From contig CAMWLH010000032.1 in assembly GCA_947175045.1 (NCBI GenBank), positions 1-12,118 on the forward strand: 12,118 nt of DNA, given 5' to 3'. The position numbers and the translations under genes were made by a program. Positions 1-6,923 of the stretch are shown here, piece by piece; within the stretch, counting starts at the first letter, position 1, and every line of letters starts with the position of its first letter. The notes under the pieces were generated by a model. That model was not told the origin of the DNA. It did not search any database and saw only the letters and a program-made list of their open reading frames with translations. The stretch comes from an uncultured Clostridia bacterium (lineage in GTDB: Bacteria > Bacillota > Clostridia > Oscillospirales > Ruminococcaceae).

Positions 1-142
1 GTAATTTGAGCCATATCCGTGCGGGGGAGGGGGATTTGTGAAAAGTTTATGAAATAACGCTTGACTTCCGGGCATACCGAATGCAGCTCATTTATAACAA
101 CTATCGGTTGAATTTATTCATCGATTTGCAACCAACTATATA
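1..142. other. Left-end non-coding stretch, nothing recognised
   Basis: No open reading frame with a credible start and ribosome binding site is visible on either strand. The sequence moves from a short G-rich run near 23-33 into AT-rich DNA leading up to the XRE stub promoter. A TTGACT near 60-66 has no -10 at usable spacing. I see no repeat, RNA gene or adapter sequence here. It may contain the end of whatever gene lay to the left, but too little is present to tell. Confidence 0.4.
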
Positions 143-171
143 TTGAACAATGCGAATTATTGTATTATAAT
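143..171 (+). promoter_or_regulatory. Sigma-A promoter of the XRE stub
   Basis: The -35 hexamer TTGAAC (143-148) and -10 hexamer TATAAT (166-171) are separated by exactly 17 bp, a near-consensus housekeeping promoter. It sits about 20 bp upstream of the XRE stub start and its AAAGGAGAG ribosome binding site (178-186). The promoter appears intact although the gene behind it is broken. Confidence 0.75.
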
Positions 172-192
172 TAGGGGGAAAGGAGAGATATT

Positions 193-370
193 ATGGCAAA
201 AATCATTATTGATAAACAAATCGCCGATCTGCGAAGAAAAAAAGGTATCACTCAAGAGCAGCTTGCCGTCGCTATGAATGTATCAAGCCAAGCTGTGTCC
301 AAGTGGGAATCCGGAGTTTAACATATTTAAGGATACCATGCTGAACCCGCATTATAACAGCATTGTATAA
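193..370 (+). pseudogene. Truncated XRE-family HTH regulator (internal deletion)
   Basis: The reading frame from ATG 193 to TAA 319-321 encodes 42 residues: an Xre/Cro-type helix-turn-helix with the typical clostridial pattern RRKKGITQEQLA, then VSSQAVSKWESG. Full-length relatives continue well beyond this point with the rest of the HTH and a C-terminal region. Directly after the KWESG codons the frame stops. The neighbouring frame (317-370) reads FKDTMLNPHYNSIV and then stops, which looks like the natural C-terminus of such a protein. The simplest explanation is an internal deletion joining the N- and C-terminal ends out of frame near 313-319. Promoter and ribosome binding site are intact, so a 42-aa peptide may still be made, but it lacks a complete DNA-binding domain. 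Identity of the HTH is seen directly; the deletion is inference. Confidence 0.7.
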
Positions 371-374
371 TAGC

Positions 375-406
375 AAAAAAGACCACGGCGATGTGCATGG
401 TCTTTT
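375..406. terminator. Bidirectional intrinsic terminator
   Basis: GACCA (381-385) and TGGTC (398-402) form a stem extended by an A-tract on the left and a T-tract on the right, with a 12-nt loop. Read on the - strand, the stem is followed by six T residues and can end the msm/raf operon transcript. Read on the + strand, four T residues follow and it can end the XRE stub transcript. Confidence 0.8.
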
Positions 407-422
407 CATACTGTAAAAAATG

Positions 423-563
423 TTAACCCATTATAGATTCAGCGCCCACCACATATCTGCCGGAAACCACATCCATTTCACAGTTGAACCTTGTTGCAAT
501 ACTTACAAAATCCTTGAAGTCGTCGATTGCCGCAAGTCTGATTTTAAGCTCTGTTGTTTGTAT
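423..563 (-). pseudogene. HPr-like protein remnant overlapping the fructokinase 3' end
   Basis: The - strand frame from 563 down to TAA 425-423 reads 46 residues. It begins TTELKIRLAAIDDFKDFV after two codons and ends SGRYVVGAESIMG. This resembles the HPr fold family: the ESIMG motif corresponds to the Ser46 region of HPr (KSIMGVMSLG). Aligned this way, the position of the phosphorylatable His15 is not His, as in the non-catalytic HPr-like proteins I associate with clostridia. The family normally continues with an IFSLDL-type strand and a last helix, but here a stop follows IMG directly. There is no ATG, GTG or TTG at the start and no good ribosome binding site; the first codon after an in-frame TGA is ATA. 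It overlaps the last codons of fructokinase (544-563) in another frame. I judge it a broken gene, damaged at both ends. The family call is moderate; loss of function is inference. Confidence 0.6.
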
Positions 564-1521
564 TCATTCTTATCATGTCGGAAATTTCCGACATTGTCGG
601 CATTACCTTAAGCGCACCTTTCCGTTCTGTTACAATGCCTGCTGCCGCGTTAGCGAACACAAGCATTTCTTTAAGCTCCGAATCCGAAAAATCCCGCATT
701 CCGTATTCCAGAATTCGTCCAAGAATCGCCCCACAAAATGTATCGCCCGCTCCGGTGGTTTCAATGGTATTGGCGGGAGTTATCGGCGCTGACGCGTATC
801 CGCTTTGTGAATACGCCCTGCTGCCGTCTTTTCCGAGCGACAGAAGCAGGAGTGATATGTTCGTATACTTTTCCCGAATCATTTTTACCGCCGCGTCAAA
901 ATCGTTCTCACCTGTCAGCCACCGTATCTCATTATCGGATATTTTTAATATGTCGCAGTGAGATAAGCCGTATTCGATTTTCTCACGAGCTGTTTCAAGG
1001 TTATCCCAGAGATTTTCACGGAGATTAGGATCAAACGAGATCAGCGCTCCGGAGCTTTCCGCGGCGGCAACAGCCTTTTTAGTCGCCGCTTCGCAAATCT
1101 CGTTTGTCATCGAAAGCGAGCCATAGTGAAATATCCTGCTCTCGGCAATGATTTTTTCATTTATATCCGATTCATTCAACATCATATCCGCACCCGGGTT
1201 TCTGTAAAACGAGAACTCGCGGTCACCGCCCTCAAGCGTATGTACGAAAGCCAGTGTGGTGTTGACAAATCTGTCGGTCACAAGTCCCTCGGTATTGATA
1301 CCGATATCCTCGACCGTTTCGCGAAGCTGCCGCCCGAAAATATCATCGCCGATCTTTCCGATAAACGCAGTCTTGTAACCCTGCCTGCACAGCATTGAAA
1401 GCACATTGCACGGCGCACCGCCGGGGTTTGCTTCCATAATGGGATTTCCCTGCGGACTAAGTCCGTTTTCGGTAAAATCTATGAGCAGCTCACCCAGCGC
1501 ACATACATCGAACTTTGACAT
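544..1521 (-). CDS. scrK: Fructokinase, PfkB/ribokinase family
   Basis: A 325-aa sugar kinase that should phosphorylate fructose released by sucrose phosphorolysis, feeding fructose 6-phosphate into glycolysis in the cytosol. Family marks are the N-terminal GELLIDF strand, the GGAPCNV substrate loop (residues 34-40), GKIGDDIFG (55-63) and the C-terminal ETTGAGDTF signature (254-262), with Asp260 as catalytic base and GAGD as the anion hole. Length is normal for ScrK-type PfkB fructokinases. The ATG at 1521 lies behind a strong GGAGGTGAGGAG site. It is the last gene of the raffinose-type operon, 27 bp after the alpha-galactosidase stop. The extreme C-terminus (about the last eight residues, RMNTNNRA) runs into the HPr-like remnant and may have been altered by that rearrangement. 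Fructose as substrate is inferred from motifs plus context; other PfkB sugars cannot be excluded by sequence alone. Confidence 0.9.
   Translation of the reverse strand: MSKFDVCALGELLIDFTENGLSPQGNPIMEANPGGAPCNVLSMLCRQGYKTAFIGKIGDDIFGRQLRETVEDIGINTEGLVTDRFVNTTLAFVHTLEGGDREFSFYRNPGADMMLNESDINEKIIAESRIFHYGSLSMTNEICEAATKKAVAAAESSGALISFDPNLRENLWDNLETAREKIEYGLSHCDILKISDNEIRWLTGENDFDAAVKMIREKYTNISLLLLSLGKDGSRAYSQSGYASAPITPANTIETTGAGDTFCGAILGRILEYGMRDFSDSELKEMLVFANAAAGIVTERKGALKVMPTMSEISDMIRMNTNNRA
575..594. repeat. Perfect 20-bp palindrome in fructokinase 3' end
   Basis: ATGTCGGAAATTTCCGACAT is its own reverse complement (10-bp arms, no loop). It lies within the fructokinase codons for MSEISDM, about 30 bp before the stop. 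It has no T-tract, so it is not a terminator. It could be a protein-binding site, a weak RNA hairpin or chance within codons. Confidence 0.5.
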
Positions 1522-1548
1522 TGCTCCTCACCTCCAAATTTTTTGTGT

Positions 1549-3741
1549 TTATCCAATCTTCTGTTTTATTAAATGAATTTCAATCGGACAGTAATCTCCC
1601 CACGTCTTTGGCAGAAGTATACCGCCGTTCATTAGTGCCGCGCCGGTATAGACCTCTGTGCTTCCGACTATTCCGTATTTACACTCGGGGTCAAGCACCG
1701 CCTTTATTGCAATGCGCTTCATATTCGGCTCTGTGCGGAAAATCATGCCGTGGATAAGCACCTCCGACATATCCTCCGAGGCATATTCCCAAAGTGCGAT
1801 ACTCTCCGTTGTCGGATCGCTCAGCCGATAATATCTTCCGCCGTGAATAAGCGGAGCGTATTTCTTAAAGCGTTTTATCTGCTCCGAAACGGCGCTTTTT
1901 TCTTCGTCGGAAAGCGTTCCGAGATCAAGCTCGTATCCGAAGCTGCCCGACATTGCGGTAACGGCTCTTGTTTCAATGGGAGTTATTCTGCCCGTCTGGT
2001 GATTTGGCACGACCGAAACGTGCGAGCCTATCGTTGAAATCGGATAAATGAACGATGTTCCGTATTGTATCTTCGCGCGTTCAAAAGCGTCGGTGTCGTC
2101 ACTGCACCATATCTGCGGGCAGTAGTAAAGCATTCCCGCGTCAAAGCGTCCGCCTCCGCCGCTGCACCCCTCAAACAGCACGTTGGGGAAATCAGTATTC
2201 AGCCGATTGAGCAGCTCATACAGTCCGAGAATATATCTGTGCGGAAGCTCGTCCTGTCTTTCCGCCGAAAGCTCTCCCGAATACCAGTCACATATGCTTC
2301 TGTTGGCGTCCCATTTTATATATGAGATATCGGCGCTTTTTAAGACCGCGGCAATAGAATCGTACAGATAATCGCGGACGTCCTTTCTTGACATATCCAG
2401 CACAAGCTGATAGCGCCCGCGCGTCGGCTTGCGGTCGGGTATTTTTATCGCCCAGTCGGGGTGGATGCGGTAAAGCACGCTGTCTTCGGAGACCATTTCC
2501 GGTTCAAACCACAGTCCGAATTTCATTCCCAGAGCCTTGACCTTTTCGACAAGTGTCCCCAGACCTCCCGGCAGCTTTTTCTCATTTACAAACCAATCTC
2601 CCAGCCCCGAGCAATCGCTGTCGCGCTTGCCGAACCAACCGTCGTCAAGAACGAGCATATCCACTCCGAGCGCCGCCGCGTTTTCCGCTATCCGCAGAAT
2701 TTTATCCGTGTCAAAACCAAAATAAGTAGCTTCCCAATTGTTTATCAGCACGGGTCGCTCGGCAAGTTTATATTTTCCGCGGCATATGTTTTCTCTTATT
2801 ACCTTGTGGAAATTATGGGAGAGCTTGGAAAAACCGCTGCCACTGTAAGTCATGACCGCTTCGGGAGTATGGAAGCTCTCACCGCCGTTCAGCTTCCACC
2901 CAAAAAGATGAGGGTTTATTCCCATAACCGCTCTGGTCTGGTTCAGCTGATCAAGCTCTATCTGCGTCTGAAAGCTCCCGCTGTATACAAAAAATGCGCC
3001 ATAGCACTCGCCGTGATGCTCACCGCAATCGAGGGAGCATATGATAAACGACGGGTTCTGCTGATGACTTGACATGCCGCGGACATTGGAGCTTTCCTGT
3101 ATCCCGTGAATAAGCGGAGCGCGTTCGGGAAGCCGTTCCTTGGTATGCCTGCCTTGAAAGTGTATCCATTCCCAGTTGCCGTATGGCAGATCAAGACAAA
3201 GACTTGATGCTTTTTTCAGAAAAATCGGGTCGCCGCCGTTATTGCGTATCTCGGCGCTTCTTGTGATTATGTCTGGCTCCTCAAGAACTCCGTAACGGAG
3301 TATTACTTCCGTATCAGTTGCGGTATCGCAAAGCGTTATTTCGAGCGTCTGCGCCTTTGTTTTTTCCGCGTAAACAGCGGGAAGCCCCGGAATAGAGTAC
3401 TTCCCGTCCTTTACACGATACCCCTTGTATCGCAAATCGAGCGCCGTGCTGCCGTCCGCGTGAGTTACCTCGACAGCGGGAACACGAAAATCTCCCACAC
3501 CGCCGCATGAGTATTCCAGCGGCATTGTATCGAGAGAATAGGTGCGGTCGTTATCCGCCTCGTAGATAGCTCCCGAAAAACCCACGTCGGGATATTCAAG
3601 CAGATATTCCATATCGCACCCTGTTTTCCTGCCGTACCAAAGGTGCTTCAGTACCCCGAACCTGTCAGCCTTGAGCTGATATTCGGTATTTCGCGTCGTA
3701 ATACTGAAATAACGCTCCTTTTCGTTGACGTTTATACCCAT
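1549..3741 (-). CDS. aga: Alpha-galactosidase, GH36
   Basis: A 730-aa intracellular enzyme hydrolysing terminal alpha-1,6 galactose from raffinose, stachyose or melibiose, giving galactose plus sucrose (or glucose). The order is an N-terminal beta-sandwich (about 1-330), a TIM barrel (about 330-620) and a C-terminal beta domain, the layout and length of bacterial GH36 enzymes. The barrel carries LDDGWFGKRD (365-374), the nucleophile motif YIKWDANRS with Asp478, and CSGGGGRFD followed by WCSDDTD with acid/base Asp548. The numbering coincides with what I recall for the Geobacillus stearothermophilus enzyme. No signal peptide is present, so substrate must be imported, consistent with the permeases upstream. 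The ATG at 3741 has an AAGGAG site overlapping the end of the sucrose phosphorylase gene, 12 bp between genes. All catalytic residues are intact. Confidence 0.96.
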   Translation of the reverse strand: MGINVNEKERYFSITTRNTEYQLKADRFGVLKHLWYGRKTGCDMEYLLEYPDVGFSGAIYEADNDRTYSLDTMPLEYSCGGVGDFRVPAVEVTHADGSTALDLRYKGYRVKDGKYSIPGLPAVYAEKTKAQTLEITLCDTATDTEVILRYGVLEEPDIITRSAEIRNNGGDPIFLKKASSLCLDLPYGNWEWIHFQGRHTKERLPERAPLIHGIQESSNVRGMSSHQQNPSFIICSLDCGEHHGECYGAFFVYSGSFQTQIELDQLNQTRAVMGINPHLFGWKLNGGESFHTPEAVMTYSGSGFSKLSHNFHKVIRENICRGKYKLAERPVLINNWEATYFGFDTDKILRIAENAAALGVDMLVLDDGWFGKRDSDCSGLGDWFVNEKKLPGGLGTLVEKVKALGMKFGLWFEPEMVSEDSVLYRIHPDWAIKIPDRKPTRGRYQLVLDMSRKDVRDYLYDSIAAVLKSADISYIKWDANRSICDWYSGELSAERQDELPHRYILGLYELLNRLNTDFPNVLFEGCSGGGGRFDAGMLYYCPQIWCSDDTDAFERAKIQYGTSFIYPISTIGSHVSVVPNHQTGRITPIETRAVTAMSGSFGYELDLGTLSDEEKSAVSEQIKRFKKYAPLIHGGRYYRLSDPTTESIALWEYASEDMSEVLIHGMIFRTEPNMKRIAIKAVLDPECKYGIVGSTEVYTGAALMNGGILLPKTWGDYCPIEIHLIKQKIG

Positions 3742-3753
3742 GAAATATGCTCC

Positions 3754-5163
3754 TTATCCGATAGTAAAGCTGTAATCCGTCAGATCTGCGTTCAGCGTCA
3801 GCTCGCTTTCTCCGCAGCTCCTTGTAATTGATATCCTGTCGCCGTCGGCAGTTACGGAAATGCTTCCGTCAAGTCCGAAAGCGGCGTGAGAGTTCCTGAG
3901 CTCCATAAGCTCCTTGAGCCTGCGCACGACCTCTCTGTCCTGCTCCTTGTCGATATCCTCCGCCGAGTAATAATGACGGTTGATATCGCGTCCGTTTTTG
4001 GTGCGCTCCATAAGCTCAATATCGTTCTCTCCCGCCAGCAGCCCGACATAGTAGACCTGAGGTATACCGGGTGCGAAAAACTGTATCGCTCTCGCAAGCA
4101 GATATGCTTTATCGTTATTCCCGAGAGCCGAATAGTAGGTCGTATTGACCTGATAGATATCGAGATTGTTATACGCCTCCGAGCTGTAAATTTTTTTAAC
4201 GTTTGCTCCACGGCTGTACATCTGCTCCTTGACAGTTTCTATCTCGTCGTCGGGAATAAGGTCCTTTACGTCGACAATTCCTATGCCGTCGTGCGTATCA
4301 AGGGTAGTAAACTGCTTCATCGGGCACATTTCGAGCCATTTTTTGAGATATTTCCCGGTGTGATTGAACAGCGCGTGAAGCGTGATCACGGGGAGCGCGA
4401 AGTCGTATATCCAGAACCCCTTTTCGGCTATCTTCATCGGTATAGTGTAATGCTCGTGAATTTCCGGAAGTATCTCGCAGCCGCGCTCCGATACCGTTTT
4501 TTCGATATCGTAAAGCAGCTCCCACGTTTCGGGTTCAACAAAGAAGCAGCTTGTGTCCGCCTTTTTTACCGCATACGCGAACGCGTCAAGTCGTATCACC
4601 GCCGCGCCGTGACCGCACATACTCTCCAACGTTTCATTGATAAAGCGCTTTGTAATATCCTTTGATACGTCGAGATCGATCTGCTCCTCGCAGAACGTAC
4701 ACCATATTTTCTCGGTGCTGCCGTCCGCAAACTCGGCTTCAACATACGGCGCACGGGGTTTTCTTTTGTAGATGAGATCGGTCTGCTCTTTTGTCGGCTC
4801 GCCGTTTTCCCAGAAATCCTTGTAACGGATAAACATATCCTTATATGGGGACGCGTCCTTGTTTTTCAGAAAATCGCGGTAAAATTCCGACTGCGCGGAA
4901 ATGTGATTTACCATGAAATCGAACATCAGGTAGTAATCGCCGCCGAGCCGCTCAATATCCTCAAAGCTGCCGAAGTTTTCGTCCACCGTATCATATCTTA
5001 TCGGCGCAAAGCCCCTGTCGGCGGAGGATGGATAAAACGGGAGGATATGTATTCCGCCGACGGCTTTTTTGTAATGCCTGTTTATTATTTTATGCAGCTC
5101 GCCAAGGTTTCTGCCCATGCTGTCGGCATAGGTTATCAGCATTATTTTGTTGCATAATTTCAT
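3754..5163 (-). CDS. gtfA: Sucrose phosphorylase, GH13 subfamily 18
   Basis: A 469-aa cytosolic enzyme converting sucrose and phosphate to alpha-glucose 1-phosphate and fructose, saving one ATP over hydrolysis plus hexokinase. GH13 regions are visible: DFMVNH (82-87), RLDAFAYA with nucleophile Asp193, EILPEIHEHY with acid/base Glu234, and TLDTHDGIG with stabiliser Asp292. The stretch DIYQVNTTYYSALGNND (335-351) and NGRDINRHYY (390-399) match sucrose phosphorylases closely. The Tyr-Gln pair (337-338) corresponds to Tyr344-Gln345 of the Bifidobacterium adolescentis enzyme, favouring free sucrose over sucrose 6'-phosphate. It is slightly shorter than characterised enzymes (about 480-505 aa), mainly in the C-terminal domain. 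The ATG at 5163 follows the permease stop by 6 bp, and its ribosome binding site AAAGGA overlaps that stop. It sits between transporter and alpha-galactosidase, so it processes the sucrose that enzyme releases. Confidence 0.93.
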   Translation of the reverse strand: MKLCNKIMLITYADSMGRNLGELHKIINRHYKKAVGGIHILPFYPSSADRGFAPIRYDTVDENFGSFEDIERLGGDYYLMFDFMVNHISAQSEFYRDFLKNKDASPYKDMFIRYKDFWENGEPTKEQTDLIYKRKPRAPYVEAEFADGSTEKIWCTFCEEQIDLDVSKDITKRFINETLESMCGHGAAVIRLDAFAYAVKKADTSCFFVEPETWELLYDIEKTVSERGCEILPEIHEHYTIPMKIAEKGFWIYDFALPVITLHALFNHTGKYLKKWLEMCPMKQFTTLDTHDGIGIVDVKDLIPDDEIETVKEQMYSRGANVKKIYSSEAYNNLDIYQVNTTYYSALGNNDKAYLLARAIQFFAPGIPQVYYVGLLAGENDIELMERTKNGRDINRHYYSAEDIDKEQDREVVRRLKELMELRNSHAAFGLDGSISVTADGDRISITRSCGESELTLNADLTDYSFTIG

Positions 5164-5169
5164 AACGTA

Positions 5170-6051
5170 TTATCCTTTCACCGCACCGTTTGCAATACCG
5201 CCGATGATCTGCTTCTGGCAGAATATGTAGAAGATAAGAATGGGGATAAGCGCCAGCAGATACGAGGCGAACGCAAGATTGTAATTTGTTCCGAACTGCG
5301 TCTGGAAATTAAGCTGCGCGAGCGGAAGCGTCGTATTTTCAGAGCCTGACATTATAACAAGCGGGGTCATAACGTCATTCCATGTACCGAGGGCTGTCAG
5401 CACCGCTACGGTCGCGTGCATGGGCTTCATCATTGGGAAGATTATCGTCCAGTAGGTCCTCCATGCCGAAGCGCCGTCAATATCCGCGGCTTCTTCCATT
5501 GCGAGCGGTATATTTTTCAGATAGCCTGAATACAGCATAATGTTCATAGGCATATAGAATACCACATAAAGAATAATCACACCGAGCATATTGTCTATGC
5601 CGAGTATGGCGGTCTGCTTAACGAGCGGCATCATCAATATCGCGAACGGTACGAACATTCCGCTTACGATATAAAAGTAAATGAACTTAAAGCTCTTGTG
5701 GCGCGTCATTGCTCTGCCTATCGCGTAGCCCGCCATAGAGTGAATTATAACCGCCAGAATTATAGTCGCTCCGGTAATGATAACGCTGTTAAGCAGCGAC
5801 GATCCGAAGTTAGTTACGCGCATTGCCTCGGCAAAATTGTCCAGGCTGAAGGTCTTGGGAAAGCTCAGCGCTCCCGCAGCGTCGTTGGTCATCTCGGCGG
5901 GCGATTTCAGAGCAATAATTACAGTCATGTACAACGGGAATATGACCGTAAGACAACCGATAAACAGCGCTATCGTCAAGGGAATGTTTACATGATTGTC
6001 CTTCTTTATCTTCGCGGGCTTTTTGATTTTGGCGTTGTCTGTTACACTCAT
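5170..6051 (-). CDS. msmG: ABC sugar permease, MsmG/CUT1 type
   Basis: A 293-aa inner-membrane subunit of a binding-protein-dependent oligosaccharide importer (MalG-like, BPD_transp_1). I see about six hydrophobic segments, beginning with PLTIALFIGCLTVIFPLYMT (24-43). The EAA loop that docks the ATPase is at EEAADIDGASAWRTY (186-200), followed by IIFPMMKP. The start is the ATG at 6051, not an in-frame start further upstream at 6336: the extra 95 residues would lie entirely inside the upstream permease gene and look like an out-of-frame reading of it. An AAGGAGG site lies immediately before 6051 within the end of msmF, and the ATG overlaps the msmF stop as ATGA, indicating translational coupling. 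Specificity for raffinose-type sugars is inferred from neighbours. Confidence 0.92.
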   Translation of the reverse strand: MSVTDNAKIKKPAKIKKDNHVNIPLTIALFIGCLTVIFPLYMTVIIALKSPAEMTNDAAGALSFPKTFSLDNFAEAMRVTNFGSSLLNSVIITGATIILAVIIHSMAGYAIGRAMTRHKSFKFIYFYIVSGMFVPFAILMMPLVKQTAILGIDNMLGVIILYVVFYMPMNIMLYSGYLKNIPLAMEEAADIDGASAWRTYWTIIFPMMKPMHATVAVLTALGTWNDVMTPLVIMSGSENTTLPLAQLNFQTQFGTNYNLAFASYLLALIPILIFYIFCQKQIIGGIANGAVKG

Positions 6052-6923
6052 AACTGTTCCTCCTTCTTGCTTGTCATTCTCATCTGAATTACGGAGATAG
6101 TAACGATAACCACAAAGAACAATACCGCGTTGGCACTCTGGAAGCCAAATTGTCCGCCGTCCATTCCGTTGCGGTAAATAAGGTAGGAAATGGATTCGGT
6201 GCTCTGCGCGGGTCCGCCCTTTGTCAGGGACATGATCTGATCGAATACCATAAGCATATTCTTTGTACTGAGGACGAGATTTATCGATAGGAACGGCACT
6301 AACATAGGCAGTGTGAGCTTGATGAACGTCTGCCACTTATTTGCGCCGTCGATGCTGCTCGCCTCGTAGATATCCGCGGGGATAGTTTGCAAGCCCGAAA
6401 TATAGATGATCGTGTTCATTGCGACGGACTGCCAGACACCGACTATCAGCACGCCTACCCACGCCCAGTCCTCGCTTGCGAGTATGCTGTTCTTCAGAAA
6501 TCCGATATTGAGCGCGCTGCCCAGAGCGGGGATAATATAGGTAAACAGAAAGCTGAAAATATAACCCACAACAAGTCCGCCGAGAACGTTCGGAACAAAA
6601 TACATTCCGCGCAGAAAGCTTTTGGCTTTGATCTTGCTGTTCAGACCCATGGCAAGCAGCAAAGATATAAGATTTACCAGCACCGTTCCCGCGATAGCGT
6701 ATTTGAACGTAAACAGGTAGGACTGTCCTACTCTCGCGTCTTGAAAAAGATCTATGTAATTCCGCAGTCCCACGAACTCATAGCTGCCGTATCCGCGGTA
6801 ATTTGTGAAGCTGTAAAACGCTCCCGTGATAAGAGGTATCGTGTTGAACGCCACAAAGAGTATTAGCGCCGGCAATATCATTACTATATATGTTTTCATT
6901 CGCGAAGAAAGCTTGTGTTTCAT
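6048..6923 (-). CDS. msmF: ABC sugar permease, MsmF/CUT1 type
   Basis: A 291-aa inner-membrane permease (MalF/UgpA-like, without the large periplasmic loop of enterobacterial MalF) that pairs with the following permease to form the channel. The first membrane segment is TYIVMILPALILFVAF (11-26), with about six segments in all. The EAA loop reads EASSIDGANKWQTF (187-200) followed by KLTLPMLVP, the ATPase contact site. The start ATG at 6923 overlaps the stop of the binding-protein gene by 4 bp (ATGA), and GAGGAGG just upstream serves as ribosome binding site. The gene order binding protein, permease, permease is that of msmEFG and rafEFG. The ATPase partner is not encoded in this operon. Confidence 0.93.
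   Translation of the reverse strand: MKHKLSSRMKTYIVMILPALILFVAFNTIPLITGAFYSFTNYRGYGSYEFVGLRNYIDLFQDARVGQSYLFTFKYAIAGTVLVNLISLLLAMGLNSKIKAKSFLRGMYFVPNVLGGLVVGYIFSFLFTYIIPALGSALNIGFLKNSILASEDWAWVGVLIVGVWQSVAMNTIIYISGLQTIPADIYEASSIDGANKWQTFIKLTLPMLVPFLSINLVLSTKNMLMVFDQIMSLTKGGPAQSTESISYLIYRNGMDGGQFGFQSANAVLFFVVIVTISVIQMRMTSKKEEQL

Noticed and set aside
2461..3072. A 203-codon + strand open frame
   Set aside because: It is antisense to the alpha-galactosidase barrel with all catalytic motifs on the other strand; no ribosome binding site or family resemblance.
3886..4665. A 259-codon + strand open frame
   Set aside because: It is antisense to the catalytic core of sucrose phosphorylase, has no recognisable domain, and is explained by the codon use of the real gene.
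5170..6336. A longer 388-aa version of the second permease starting at 6336
   Set aside because: The extra 95 residues lie wholly within the upstream permease gene in another frame, are not permease-like, and have no suitable ribosome binding site. The ATG at 6051 has AAGGAGG and the usual ATGA overlap.
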